From Brachybacterium huguangmaarense (GTDB taxonomy: Bacteria; Actinomycetota; Actinomycetes; Actinomycetales; Dermabacteraceae), in contig NZ_CP107020.1 in the NCBI RefSeq assembly GCF_025725725.1, positions 868,001-932,000 on the forward strand: a DNA stretch of 64,000 nt. The letters are read 5' to 3'. Shown in pieces: positions 52,503-62,158 of the stretch. A program made the translations under genes and the position numbers. Numbering within the stretch: the first letter of the stretch is position 1; each line of letters begins with the position of its first letter. The notes under the pieces were generated by a model. It was not told the origin of the DNA. It ran no database searches and worked only from the letters and a program-made list of their open reading frames with translations.

Positions 52503-53432
52503 ATGGAATCCGTCGCCTCGATCGAACAGTTCGCCGGCAAGGGCGCGGCCCGGTCCGCCCGACGCCGCCGCGACCGCGAGGGCCGCCGCCTCAAGGGCGG
52601 GGGCGGCGTCTCCGCGCGACCGCGCTGGTTCAACTACCTGATCCTCGGGGTCTTCCTCGTGATCTCGGCCTATCCGCTGTACTTCGCGTTCCTGCTCGCG
52701 TCCTCCGATGCGGGGACCATCGCCCGCCACCCGATCCCGTCGCTCCTGCCCCACGGCAACCTGATCCACAACATCGGCGCGGTCATCACCTCGGACATCG
52801 ACTTCTGGAGCGCCCTGGGCAACTCGGTCATCGTCGCCGTCATCACCTCGGCGTCGGTCGTGTTCTTCTCGACGCTCGCGGGGTATGCCTTCTCCAAGCT
52901 GCGGTTCAAGGGCCGACGGGGTCTGCTGGCGTTCGTGATCGCCACGATGGCGGTGCCGGCTCAGCTGGGCGTGATCCCGCTGTTCATCGTCATGGCCAAG
53001 CTCGACTGGGTGGGCGATCTCAAGGCCGTGATCGTGCCCGGGCTCGTCACCGCCTTCGGGGTGTTCTGGATGAGCCAGTACCTCGAGGACGCGCTCCCGT
53101 TCGAGCTGATCGAGGCGGCTCGCGTCGACGGCTGCTCGATGCTCCAGTCGTTCTTCCACGTGGCCCTGCCGGCCGCGCGCGGGGCCGCGGCGATGCTGTT
53201 CCTGTTCACGTTCGTGGGCTCGTGGACGAACTTCTTCTGGCCGTTCATCATCCTCGGCGCCGACAACCCGACGCTGCCCGTCGCGCTCCAGCAGTTGCAG
53301 GCGTCGTACTTCAAGGACTATTCCTTGATCATGGCCGGTGTCATCGTCTCCGTGATCCCGCTGCTGCTCCTGTTCATCGTCGCCGGGCGCCAGCTGGTCA
53401 ACGGCATCATGCAGGGAGCGGTCAAGGGGTGA
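52503..53432 (+). CDS. Sugar ABC transporter permease (CebG-like)
   Basis: A 309-residue permease with a long basic N-terminus (about 40 residues, Arg-rich) and six helices. The EAA loop is PFELIEAARVDGCSMLQSFF HVALPAA (about 200-226). It starts nine bases after the first permease, forming the membrane heterodimer. Its stop overlaps the GTG start of the LacI regulator. Confidence 0.92.
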   Translation: MESVASIEQFAGKGAARSARRRRDREGRRLKGGGGVSARPRWFNYLILGVFLVISAYPLYFAFLLASSDAGTIARHPIPSLLPHGNLIHNIGAVITSDIDFWSALGNSVIVAVITSASVVFFSTLAGYAFSKLRFKGRRGLLAFVIATMAVPAQLGVIPLFIVMAKLDWVGDLKAVIVPGLVTAFGVFWMSQYLEDALPFELIEAARVDGCSMLQSFFHVALPAARGAAAMLFLFTFVGSWTNFFWPFIILGADNPTLPVALQQLQASYFKDYSLIMAGVIVSVIPLLLLFIVAGRQLVNGIMQGAVKG

Positions 53433-54430
53433 ACCGGGCCCCCACCCTCGAGGACGTCGCGCGCGTCGCCGGGGTCTCCCGTGCCACGGCGTCGCGCGTC
53501 GTCCGGGGCGACGCGAACGTCCTGCCCGACCGCGCGACGGCCGTCCGGCAGGCCATCGACGCTCTCGGCTACGTGCCCAACAGCGCCGCCCGGTCCCTGG
53601 TCACCCGCAGCACGGGGGCGGTCGCACTGATCGTGCCCGAGCCGGACACCCGCGTCTTTACCGATCCCTTCTTCGGGACGGCCGTCGCCGCCATCGGCGA
53701 GCGCCTGGCCGGTGCCGGCAAGCAGCTCATCCTCGTCCTGAGCGGCTCGGACACCCAGGGCGACCGCCTCGAGCGGTTCATCCGCGGGGGCCACGCCGAC
53801 GGCCTGCTCGTCATGTCGCACCACGAGGGCGGACCGTCCCTCCAGGTGCTCCCTCACGCTACCGTGCCCGTCGTCTACATCGGGCGGCCGCCGACGGGGA
53901 CGGACTCCCTGTTCGTCGACGTCGACAACGTCCAGGGCGGCAGGATCGCCGCCGAGCGGCTCCTCGCCCGCGGCCGCACGCGCATCGCGACGGTCACCGG
54001 ACCGCAGGACATGGGCGCCGCCGTCGACCGTCTGCACGGCTTCCTCGCGGCGCTCGACGAGGCCGGGCTGCGACCGGTCCGCATCGAGCACGGGGACTTC
54101 TCCGCGACGAGCGGGGAGAGCGCCGCGGACCGCATGCTGGGCGACGGCGTGGAGGTCGACGCCGTGTTCGCGGCCAACGACCTCATGGCCATCGGGGCGC
54201 TGCGGCGCTTCACGGCGGCGGGCAGGCGCGTCCCCGAGGACATCGCCATCGTGGGCTTCGACGACATCGCGATCTCCGCGGAGCCGATCAACGCGCTCAC
54301 GACCGTGGTCAACCCCGTCTCCCGGCTGGGTTCGCTGGGCACCTCGATGCTGCTCGACGCGATCGCCGGCCGGGCCGCCGAGCCGCTCATCCTCCGCGAC
54401 CTGGAGCTGCGCGAGCGGTCGTCCGCGTGA
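53429..54430 (+). CDS. LacI-family transcriptional regulator (CebR-like)
   Basis: A 333-residue repressor starting at a GTG that overlaps the permease stop (GTGA). The HTH and hinge (TLEDVARVAGVSRATASRVV, then GYVPNSAARSLVTR) and the periplasmic-binding-protein-like effector domain (DGLLVMSHHEG, VDVDNVQGG, DAVFAANDLMAIGAL, VGFDDI) are complete. It probably binds the GTGAGAGCGCTCTCAC site ahead of the operon and responds to cellobiose-type sugars. Confidence 0.92.
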   Translation: MNRAPTLEDVARVAGVSRATASRVVRGDANVLPDRATAVRQAIDALGYVPNSAARSLVTRSTGAVALIVPEPDTRVFTDPFFGTAVAAIGERLAGAGKQLILVLSGSDTQGDRLERFIRGGHADGLLVMSHHEGGPSLQVLPHATVPVVYIGRPPTGTDSLFVDVDNVQGGRIAAERLLARGRTRIATVTGPQDMGAAVDRLHGFLAALDEAGLRPVRIEHGDFSATSGESAADRMLGDGVEVDAVFAANDLMAIGALRRFTAAGRRVPEDIAIVGFDDIAISAEPINALTTVVNPVSRLGSLGTSMLLDAIAGRAAEPLILRDLELRERSSA

Positions 54431-54461
54431 GGGGCCCGCACGAGACCGAGAGGACCCGACG

Positions 54462-55301
54462 ATGAGGATCAAGCAGATGGGGACGGCCGCCGCCGAGCGG
54501 ATCCCCGCGATCTTCTGCAAGTGCAGGATCTGCGAGAACGCCAAGCAGGTGGGAGGCAAGGAGAAGCGGACCCAGGCGCAGGCGCTCGTCGACGACGACC
54601 TGCTGATCGACTTCGGTGGCGACAGCTACCTGCACTACGTCCAGCACGATGTGCCGCTGGCCGATCTCTCGGTGCTGCTGGTCACCCACTGGCACTCCGA
54701 CCACTTCTACGGCGAGGACCTCGCCTATCGCATGGGCGCCTACGGCAACGACTTCGATCAGCTGATGACGGTGTACGGCACCCAGACCGTCCAGGAGTTC
54801 TACCAGCGGGCGTTCGGGCTCGAGCAGATGCGCGACCCGTCGCGCCTGCGCTACGAGGTCGTCACCGGCGGCGACTCCTTCGAGGTGCTCGACGGGAAGT
54901 ACCGGGTGTTCGTCGTCGAGGCGGCCCATGGCCACCACGACGGCGACTGCGTCTTCTACGGCATCACGGACGGCGACAAGGCACTGCTGTACATGCACGA
55001 GACGGGACCGATCTCCGAGACGGCATGGAAGCAGATCGAGGACGCCGGCCTCGTCTACGACTACGTCTCGATGGACTGCACGTCCGGTGCGCGGGACATC
55101 CACAGCGGCGTGCACATGAACCTCGCCGAGAACGTGCAGACACGGGATCGGCTCCGCGACCCCGGGCTCGTGCACGAGGGCACGTTCTGCATGGCCAACC
55201 ACTTCTCGCACAACGCGCAGGCCACGCACGTGGACCTCGAGCGCGCGGCGGCGGAGGTGGGTTTCTGCGCCGCGTACGACGGCGTCGTCACCGAGCTCTG
55301 A
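54462..55301 (+). CDS. PhnP-like metallo-beta-lactamase-fold hydrolase
   Basis: A 279-residue MBL-fold protein. The metal motif THWHSDHF (75-82) and further His residues (AAHGHHDGD, NHFSHN) complete a binuclear site. An N-terminal CKCRICENA cluster (Cys19, Cys21, Cys24) matches the zinc-binding loop of PhnP-type phosphodiesterases. PhnP opens cyclic ribose phosphates in phosphonate breakdown; no phosphonate genes are here. It lies 31 bases behind lacI in the beta-glucoside operon, so a role on a cyclic or phosphorylated sugar is possible but unproven. Confidence 0.82.
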   Translation: MRIKQMGTAAAERIPAIFCKCRICENAKQVGGKEKRTQAQALVDDDLLIDFGGDSYLHYVQHDVPLADLSVLLVTHWHSDHFYGEDLAYRMGAYGNDFDQLMTVYGTQTVQEFYQRAFGLEQMRDPSRLRYEVVTGGDSFEVLDGKYRVFVVEAAHGHHDGDCVFYGITDGDKALLYMHETGPISETAWKQIEDAGLVYDYVSMDCTSGARDIHSGVHMNLAENVQTRDRLRDPGLVHEGTFCMANHFSHNAQATHVDLERAAAEVGFCAAYDGVVTEL

Positions 55302-55370
55302 TCGCTCAAGGGCGCGGTGGAGGTTCGGATCAGGAGGTCATCGGCGGGGCGGCACCGCCCTGCCGCGTCC

Positions 55371-55625
55371 TCAGTAGTGGTATCGAGCCTGGAGGATCAC
55401 CAGATCGTCGCCGTCCACGAGATACACGAGGTGGTGCTCCTCGGTGATGCGCCGCGACCAGGCTCCCTGGGCCCCGTACTTGAGAGGTTCGGGCTTGCCG
55501 AGGCCCGTCGTCGGCTCACGCAGACACGCGTCGAGGAGAGTGTTGATCCGCTTGAGGATCTTGCGGTCGGACGTCTGCCAGGAGGTGTAGTCCTCCCACG
55601 CGGAGCGGTCCCACACCAGACGCAC
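55371..55625 (-). CDS. yoeB: YoeB/Txe-family mRNA interferase toxin
   Basis: An 84-residue toxin with the family's [22 protein letters not shown] start, the KPEPLKYG segment and the C-terminal [29 protein letters not shown] catalytic end (landmarks; Glu, Arg and the last His-Tyr are the RNase residues). It starts with GTG immediately after the antitoxin stop. YoeB cleaves mRNA in the ribosomal A site when YefM is degraded. Confidence 0.95.
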   Translation of the reverse strand: MRLVWDRSAWEDYTSWQTSDRKILKRINTLLDACLREPTTGLGKPEPLKYGAQGAWSRRITEEHHLVYLVDGDDLVILQARYHY

Positions 55626-55877
55626 TCAGTCCTCCCGATCGAGCTCGTGGACCTCGGTCCGGCCGTCGCGAGCGCGCTCGTACGCGTCGAGCAGCCTCCG
55701 GGCGTTCCGCGGCGATCGGAACAGATAGGCGGTCTCCTGCCACGCCGCGTACTCGTCGGCCGACATCAGGACCGCGTTGCCCTTGCGGGAGACGATCTCC
55801 ACGGCATCCCGATCGTCGTTGACGCGCTCGATGAGCGGGAACAGGGTCTTGCGCGCTTCACTCGCACTGATGGACAT
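55626..55877 (-). CDS. yefM: YefM/Phd-type antitoxin
   Basis: An 83-residue antitoxin from the ATG at 55877 with a GAGGGAGC site. The N-terminal dimer/DNA-binding domain ([19 protein letters not shown], then [21 protein letters not shown]) and an acidic C-terminal tail that would wrap the toxin ([19 protein letters not shown]) are clear. It abuts yoeB. It autoregulates through the double palindrome at 55893-55921. Confidence 0.95.
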   Translation of the reverse strand: MSISASEARKTLFPLIERVNDDRDAVEIVSRKGNAVLMSADEYAAWQETAYLFRSPRNARRLLDAYERARDGRTEVHELDRED

Positions 55878-55892
55878 GGCGCTCCCTCGTCT

Positions 55893-55921
55893 GTACTGGT
55901 ACCAAGCGATGGTACCAGTAC
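55893..55921. promoter_or_regulatory. YefM operator: paired TGGTACCA palindromes in a 12-bp inverted repeat
   Basis: GTACTGGTACCA (55893-55904) and TGGTACCAGTAC (55910-55921) are exact complements around five bases, and each holds the palindrome TGGTACCA. It sits 16-44 bases upstream of yefM and ends 67 bases before recQ. YefM operators in E. coli also have two palindromes with a TGTACA core. Confidence 0.85.
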
Positions 55922-55988
55922 CCGAGGGGTGGCAGACCTCCGCCGACGACCGCGGGGCGTTCCCGCGAGAGCCCCTACCCTGATACCC

Positions 55989-57908
55989 ATGGACGACGGC
56001 CCCCTCCCCACCTCGGCGATCACCAACGCACCGGATCCCGTCGATCCCCTGGCCCCGGCGGCGAGCGCTTCGCCCTCGCGCGCTCTGGACGTGCTGTCGA
56101 CCGTCTTCGGCTACGACGCGTTCCGCGGCGAGCAGGCCGAGATCATCGACCACGTCGCCTCGGGCGGGGATGCCGTGGTGCTCATGCCGACGGGCGGCGG
56201 CAAGTCGCTGTGCTACCAGATCCCCGCGCTGCTGCGGCCGGGGACCGGCATCGTCATCTCGCCTCTCATCGCGCTCATGGCCGATCAAGTCTCCGCCCTC
56301 GACCAGCTCGGGATCCGCGCCGCCTATCTCAACTCCACGCTCGAGCCGCACGAGGCGCAGGCCGTCGAGCAGCAGCTCCTGGCCGGCGAGCTCGACCTGC
56401 TGTACATGGCGCCCGAGCGTCTGGTGCTGCCCCGGACCCTCGACCTCCTGCAGCGCGCCCAGCTCGCCCTGTTCGCGATCGACGAGGCGCACTGCGTCGC
56501 CCAGTGGGGGCACGACTTCCGCCCCGACTACCTGGGGCTGTCGGTCCTCGCGGACGTGTTCGGGCAGGTCCCGCGCATCGCGCTCACGGCGACCGCCACC
56601 GGCGAGACGCACCGGGAGATCACCGAGCGCCTGCGCCTCGACGACGCCCGGCACTTCGTGTCGAGCTTCGACCGCCCCAACATCCAGTACCGGATCGGCC
56701 CCAAGGACAGGGCCCGCGACCAGCTGCTGCGGCTCATCCACACCGAGCACGACGGCGAGTGCGGCATCGTCTACTGCCTCTCGCGCCGCGGCGTCGAGCA
56801 GACCGCCGCGTGGCTCGTCGAGCACGACGTGCCAGCCCTCCCCTACCACGCGGGTCTCGACGCGCAGGTCCGTCACGCTCATCAGGAGCGCTTCCTGCGC
56901 GAGGACGGCCTGGTCATGGTCGCGACCATCGCCTTCGGCATGGGGATCGACAAGCCCGACGTCCGCTTCGTCGCGCACCTGGACCTGCCCAAGTCGATCG
57001 AGGGCTACTACCAGGAGACCGGCCGTGCCGGCCGCGACGGCCTGCCGTCGACCGCCTGGATGGCCTACGGGCTGGGAGACGTCGTGAGCCAGCGCCGTTT
57101 CATCGACGCCGGCGAGGGCAGCGACCAGTTCAAGCGCAACGCCCGGGCCCACCTGGACGCGATGCTCGCGCTGTGCGAGACCGTGACGTGCCGACGCGTG
57201 CAGCTGCTGCGGTACTTCGGCCAGGAGTCGGAGCCGTGCGGCAACTGCGACACGTGCCTGAACCCGCCGGAGACCTGGGATGCGACCGTCGCCGCGCAGA
57301 AGCTCCTCTCGGCGATCATCCGGCTCGACCGTGAGCGCGATCAGCGTTTCGGCTCCGGGCAGGTGATCGACGTGCTGCTGGGCCGGGCGAACGACCGCTC
57401 GCGGCAGTCCCGCCACGCCGAGCTGAGCGTGTGGGGCATCGGGCAGGACCTCTCCGAGCGGCAGTGGCGCACCGCGCTGCGCCAGCTGCTGGCGCGCGGG
57501 ATCGTCGAGGCGGTGGGCGACTACGGAGTGCTCGTGGCCGGCGCGCACGCGGGCCCCGTGCTGCGCGGCGAGGTGACGGTCGAGCTCGCGGTCGATCGTG
57601 CGCCCGCCGGCGGCAAGGCCTCGCGCTCGACGGGGACCGGGTCCCGGTCGCGCCCGGCGGACGCCCTCGAGCCCGCTCAGCGGGAGGTCTTCGAGGCCCT
57701 GCGGGCCTGGCGCACGAGCGTCGCGCAGGACAGGAAGATCGCCCCCTACATGGTGTTCTCCGACGCCACGCTCGTGGGGATCGTCGAGTCCCGCCCCCGC
57801 ACGATCGGGGCGCTCGGACAGGTGAGCGGGGTGGGGGCCAAGAAGCTGGCCGAGTACGGGGACGCGGTGCTGGAGGTGCTCGACGAGGCGGCCCCCGGCG
57901 ACCGCTGA
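55989..57908 (+). CDS. recQ: ATP-dependent DNA helicase RecQ
   Basis: A 639-residue helicase from the ATG at 55989; the longer open frame upstream overlaps the toxin-antitoxin genes and is not coding. Motif I PTGGGKS (67-73), motif II DEAH (165-168), the RecQ-typical aromatic-rich loop [12 protein letters not shown] and motif [12 protein letters not shown] are present. The zinc-binding Cys set ([17 protein letters not shown]), a winged-helix domain and a C-terminal HRDC domain follow, after an Arg/Ser-rich linker. It acts in recombination and replication-fork repair. Confidence 0.96.
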   Translation: MDDGPLPTSAITNAPDPVDPLAPAASASPSRALDVLSTVFGYDAFRGEQAEIIDHVASGGDAVVLMPTGGGKSLCYQIPALLRPGTGIVISPLIALMADQVSALDQLGIRAAYLNSTLEPHEAQAVEQQLLAGELDLLYMAPERLVLPRTLDLLQRAQLALFAIDEAHCVAQWGHDFRPDYLGLSVLADVFGQVPRIALTATATGETHREITERLRLDDARHFVSSFDRPNIQYRIGPKDRARDQLLRLIHTEHDGECGIVYCLSRRGVEQTAAWLVEHDVPALPYHAGLDAQVRHAHQERFLREDGLVMVATIAFGMGIDKPDVRFVAHLDLPKSIEGYYQETGRAGRDGLPSTAWMAYGLGDVVSQRRFIDAGEGSDQFKRNARAHLDAMLALCETVTCRRVQLLRYFGQESEPCGNCDTCLNPPETWDATVAAQKLLSAIIRLDRERDQRFGSGQVIDVLLGRANDRSRQSRHAELSVWGIGQDLSERQWRTALRQLLARGIVEAVGDYGVLVAGAHAGPVLRGEVTVELAVDRAPAGGKASRSTGTGSRSRPADALEPAQREVFEALRAWRTSVAQDRKIAPYMVFSDATLVGIVESRPRTIGALGQVSGVGAKKLAEYGDAVLEVLDEAAPGDR

Positions 57909-58031
57909 GGCTGCCGAGAGCACCCTGCCCCGACGTCGAGCTCCGGTGCACAACGCTGACGCATCGGCTTCAGCAGCTGTGGATCTGGGACCTCGAACGC
58001 CGGGCCCCCCGCTCACAGCGGTAGGATCGAT

Positions 58032-58092
58032 GCGGCGATGGATCCCGCCTGGGCATGCCCCGAACCGCCGACCGGCTGATGGTTCCTGCACC
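58032..58092 (+). promoter_or_regulatory. Fluoride (crcB) riboswitch
   Basis: The stretch begins GGCGATGGATCCCGCC, passes through CCCGAACCGCCGACC and ends GGCTGATGGTTCCTGC. These are the conserved blocks of the fluoride riboswitch (GGNGAUG...CGCC...AACCGCC...GGCUGAUG...CCUGC). The long-range pairing GGATC/GTTCC has one mismatch. It precedes an operon encoding two fluoride channels. A hairpin GGGCAG/CTGCCC (58106-58124) directly before the ribosome site GGAGGGG is the likely expression platform. Confidence 0.82.
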
Positions 58093-58138
58093 GTGCATGA
58101 TGACGGGGCAGGTGAACTCTGCCCGGAGGGGACTCGCG

Positions 58139-58699
58139 ATGGCCCATATGCCACCCCAGCCTGCAGTCGACAGAATCACGCCGTTCGCCGGGCATCCCAT
58201 CGTGGTCGGCGTGGTCCCGGAGCTGCCCGACCTGGTCACCCTCACCGCCGCCTCGATCGCCCAGGCCACCGGGGCGAGAGCGATGTACTTCGCCTACTCC
58301 GACCCGTCGCGGACGGTTCGCGAGGAACGCCCGGACGGCTCGGTCGTCCACGAGCCGATCGACCCCGACGGTCTCGACGACCGGTGGGAGCTGGTCGCCC
58401 AGCAGATCGTCGACCACCTGACCCACGTGCTGTCGACGACGCAGGCGCCGTGGGAGTTCCGGTATCTCGCCGGGCGCCCCGATCGTGCGCTGACCCACCT
58501 CGCCCGGGCAGTGGACGCCGCGGCGATCGTGGTGGGCACCAGGACGCCCCGCCGTGACATGGGCCTGCGGCAGCTGTTCGAGGGCTCGGTCGCGGTGCAC
58601 CTGTCCCAGCACCAGCATCGACCGGTGATCACGGTGCCCTTGAGCGTCGTCGACTGGAAGGAGACGGCGAGCGCATGGGACCGGCGGGAGCACGCATGA
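58139..58699 (+). CDS. Universal stress protein family protein (first gene of fluoride operon)
   Basis: A 186-residue single-domain USP from the ATG at 58139, chosen because GGAGGGG lies eight bases upstream; the open frame runs through the riboswitch. The Rossmann-like fold begins PIVVGVVPELPDLV and ends with AAIVVGTRTPRRD, FEGSVAVHLSQHQHRPVITVP. The usual ATP-binding G-2x-G-9x-G(S/T) motif appears only partly (GTRTPRRDMGLRQLFEGSV), so nucleotide binding is uncertain. It overlaps the first fluC gene (ATGA) and is under the riboswitch, implying a role in the fluoride response. Confidence 0.87.
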   Translation: MAHMPPQPAVDRITPFAGHPIVVGVVPELPDLVTLTAASIAQATGARAMYFAYSDPSRTVREERPDGSVVHEPIDPDGLDDRWELVAQQIVDHLTHVLSTTQAPWEFRYLAGRPDRALTHLARAVDAAAIVVGTRTPRRDMGLRQLFEGSVAVHLSQHQHRPVITVPLSVVDWKETASAWDRREHA

Positions 58700-59178
58700 A
58701 CACCGACACCGGCCCGGATGCGGGGGGCCGCCCCCTCCGCCGGCGCCCCCCGGACCGCCTGCTCGGCTTCGCCGCCCTGGTGGGCCTCGGCTCCATGGTC
58801 GGCACGCTGCTGCGGGCGAGCATCGAACAGGGTTTCGCCGGTGCGGCCGCGACGTGGCCGTGGCCGACGTTCGTGATCAACCTGGTCGGGAGCCTCGTGC
58901 TCGGCGCACTGCTGGAGACGCTCGGGCGCCTCGGCCAGGACACCGGTCGGCGCCGTGTCGTGCGACTGGCCGGCGGCACGGGTGTGATCGGCGGGTTCAC
59001 CACCTACAGCACGTACGCGCTGGAGATCGACCAGCTCGCACGCTCGGGGGATCTGCTCCTCGCCGTGCTGTATGCCGTGATCAGCCTCGTCGCCGGGGTC
59101 GCGGCCGCCGCGATCGGCCTGGCCGCGGCGACGGCGCTCATGGACCGGCGGTCGGCCTCGAGAGAGCAGGTGCGGTGA
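58696..59178 (+). CDS. fluC1: Fluoride channel FluC/CrcB subunit 1
   Basis: A 160-residue four-helix protein whose ATG overlaps the USP stop. Family motifs are the Asn62 in FVINLVGSLVLG and GGFTTYSTYALE (99-110), which carries the Phe box and Ser/Thr track of the fluoride pore. A 20-residue charged N-terminal extension precedes helix 1. Gram-positive bacteria often encode two FluC paralogues that assemble as a heterodimer, as here. Confidence 0.94.
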   Translation: MNTDTGPDAGGRPLRRRPPDRLLGFAALVGLGSMVGTLLRASIEQGFAGAAATWPWPTFVINLVGSLVLGALLETLGRLGQDTGRRRVVRLAGGTGVIGGFTTYSTYALEIDQLARSGDLLLAVLYAVISLVAGVAAAAIGLAAATALMDRRSASREQVR

Positions 59179-59552
59179 TGCTGCTGCTGATGGCGACCGC
59201 CGTCGCCGGCGGATTCGGGGGCGCCGCCCGCTTCCTGCTCGACACTGCCATCGCCCGCCACAACCGCGCCTCGGTGCCTATGGGCACCGTGGTCATCAAC
59301 GTGAGCGCCTGTCTCCTGCTGGGCCTGCTGACCGGATACGTACTGGCCCACGCGGGCGCGGAGGACGTGCGCACGGTCCTCGGCGTCGGGTTCCTCGGCG
59401 GCTATTCGACGTTCAGCACGGCTGCGGTCGAGGGCGCACGGCTGCTGCGGGAACGGCGCTGCGCCGCCGCGCTGCTCCACGGCGGCGGCATGCTCGGGGT
59501 CAGCCTCGTGGCGTCGGCCGGAGGCCTGCTGCTGGGCGGGCTCGTGCCCTGA
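59178..59552 (+). CDS. fluC2: Fluoride channel FluC/CrcB subunit 2
   Basis: A 124-residue four-helix protein whose ATG shares a base with the stop of the first subunit. Motifs: GGFGGAARFLLD in helix 1, VVINVSACLLLG (pore Asn) and FLGGYSTFSTAAVEGARLL with the Phe box. It should combine with subunit 1 in antiparallel dual-topology fashion to expel F-. Confidence 0.94.
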   Translation: MLLLMATAVAGGFGGAARFLLDTAIARHNRASVPMGTVVINVSACLLLGLLTGYVLAHAGAEDVRTVLGVGFLGGYSTFSTAAVEGARLLRERRCAAALLHGGGMLGVSLVASAGGLLLGGLVP

Positions 59553-59602
59553 GCGATGCGGCAGGAAGCGCGCTCAGGGCCCGCTCGGGATCCGTTCGGC
59601 GT

Positions 59603-60021
59603 TCACGCGGCCAGGGCGTCGTCGATGGAGCGGATCGCCCGGTCGATCATGCGCTCGAACAGCTCGTCGGCGGACGACGGCGGGAGCGCGAGCGCCCGGC
59701 GCGAGAGCGGCGCGCGGGCGCCGGGGTGCGCCTCGAGCCAGTCCTCCTGCACCGGGTGGAGGATCGCCCGGCGCTTCTCATCGGTCGCGTGACCGTGGGC
59801 ATGGTCGATGAAGAGGGTGAATCCGAAGACGTCGGTGAGGAACTGCTGTCGCCACACGAGGGCGTCGGCGAGGGGCAGGCCGAGCGCGGTCAGGGACTCC
59901 AGCAGCTGCTCCGGGAGGAGGACGCGGCCGGACGGAAGCTCCGCGGCGGTGACGGTCTCCTCGAAGGCGAAGAGGATGGCGCGGCCGATCCGGCGGTAGG
60001 CACGGCCCCCGGTCCACCACC
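59603..60021 (-). pseudogene. TetR-family regulator fragment, C-terminal domain only
   Basis: The frame ending at 59603 gives about 139 residues matching the TetR ligand-binding/dimer domain: LLPEQLLESLTALGLPLADA, then FLTDVFGFTLFIDHAHGHA and the end FERMIDRAIRSIDDALAA. The N-terminal HTH is absent; upstream of about 60020 the sequence instead reads as EutC on the opposite strand. The first in-frame ATG/GTG is too far inside to make a regulator. It is therefore a remnant cut by a rearrangement. Confidence 0.65.
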
Positions 60022-60789
60022 GCGACCGGCTCCTGGGAGCAGCTGCGTCAGCTCACACAGGCCCGCGTCGGCCTGGGGCGTGCCGGTGACTCGCTGCCCA
60101 CCCGGGCTGTCGGTGAGTTGCGTGCCGCACACGCCGCCGCCCGCGACGCCGTCCACGTGGACCTCGACACCGCCGCGCTGGTCGACGCGCTGCGCGAGGC
60201 CGGTTTGGGCGAGGTCCCGGTGGTCACCAGTCGTGCCGCCGACCGTGCCACCTACCTGCGCCGCCCCGACCTCGGCCGCCAGCTCCATCCCGACGTCCAC
60301 CTCGACGCCCAACCGGCTCGCATCGGCATCCTGCTCGCTGACGGGCTGTCGCCGCAGGCTGTCGCCACCCATGGCGTCGCGCTGGTACGACGGCTGGTCG
60401 ATGTTCTGGGCGAGGAGTCGAGCGTGGCCACGCCGGTGTTGGCCACGCAGGCGCGCGTGGCGCTCGGCGACCAGGTTGGCGAGCAGTTGGGCGTCGAGAC
60501 GATGCTCGTCGTCATCGGCGAGCGTCCGGGCCTCAGCGCCGTCAACAGTCTGGGCATCTACATCACCCACCAGCCACGCCCCGGACGCCACGACGCGGAG
60601 CGCAACTGCATCAGCAACGTGCGGCCGCCGAGGGGCGTCGGCTACCAGCAGGCCGCCGTCACCACGCTGAGGCTGGTGCGCCGCATGCGGGAGCTCGGCC
60701 GTTCAGGCGTCGACGTGAAGGACGTCGCGGAGCCAGCCCCCCTCACCAACCGACCAGCACCGGAGGTCCAGGCGAACAGTTCGCTGTAG
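60022..60789 (+). pseudogene. eutC: EutC (ethanolamine ammonia-lyase small subunit), 5'-truncated
   Basis: From GSWEQLRQLTQARVGLGRAG to the end, about 255 residues match EutC: SLPTRAVGELRAAHAAARDAV, YLRRPDLGRQLHP, ILLADGLSPQAV, VALGDQVGEQLGVETMLVVI, GERPGLSAVNSLGIYIT and DAERNCISNVRPP. There is no start codon before a TTG at 60118, inside the conserved region, and no eutB, so the gene is probably dead. The break coincides with the TetR fragment at about 60020. The large subunit would normally be just upstream. Confidence 0.82.
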
Positions 60790-61118
60790 GGTGACCGCGC
60801 TGATGAGGATGACGTCGCGGCCGTTGTGGCGCCGTGCAGGTGGGGTCGAACTCGCCGTGGTCTCCGCCTCGGCCGGGATGGCAGGAAGCGCAGGGGCTTG
60901 CACCAGGCGTTGCGAGAGGTTGTGGAGCAATGCGTCCAGTCCACCGGGGGACAGCGGCCATTCGAGACGACCCCCTGCCTGGCGGCCACCAGGCCTCGGG
61001 GCGCACCGGGGGGACCTCCGCAGGATCATGGGCATGCCAACGCCCAGCCCATTCGGAGGTCCCCCCGGTCAACTGTCCGTGGTGATGTCACCGCGGACGA
61101 AGGCAGCCGATGACCTGC
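60790..61118. other. Gene-free spacer with a long inverted repeat
   Basis: The 329 bases between eutC and the convergent MDR gene contain no frame with recognisable protein similarity on either strand. The only clear structure is the 16-bp inverted repeat at 61005-61069. Short open frames here look random; I cannot exclude a decayed gene. Confidence 0.6.
61005..61069. repeat. 16-bp perfect inverted repeat, possible bidirectional terminator
   Basis: ACCGGGGGGACCTCCG (61005-61020) and CGGAGGTCCCCCCGGT (61054-61069) are exact complements around 33 bases, which contain a smaller stem TGGGC/GCCCA. It lies between convergent eutC and the MDR gene, which suits a terminator; the long loop is unusual. 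Confidence 0.8.
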
Positions 61119-62123
<1,005 letters not shown>

Positions 62124-62158
62124 CCCTGTACTCCTGTGGGTGAGTGGGTGGGTGGTGG

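Noticed and set aside
55317..55988. N-terminal extension of RecQ
   Set aside because: It runs antisense through yefM/yoeB and the operator. RecQ similarity begins only after the ATG at 55989.
60703..61072. Leftward short open frames in the eutC-MDR spacer as a transposase remnant
   Set aside because: I could not recognise catalytic motifs or terminal repeats with target duplications; they are better left unassigned.
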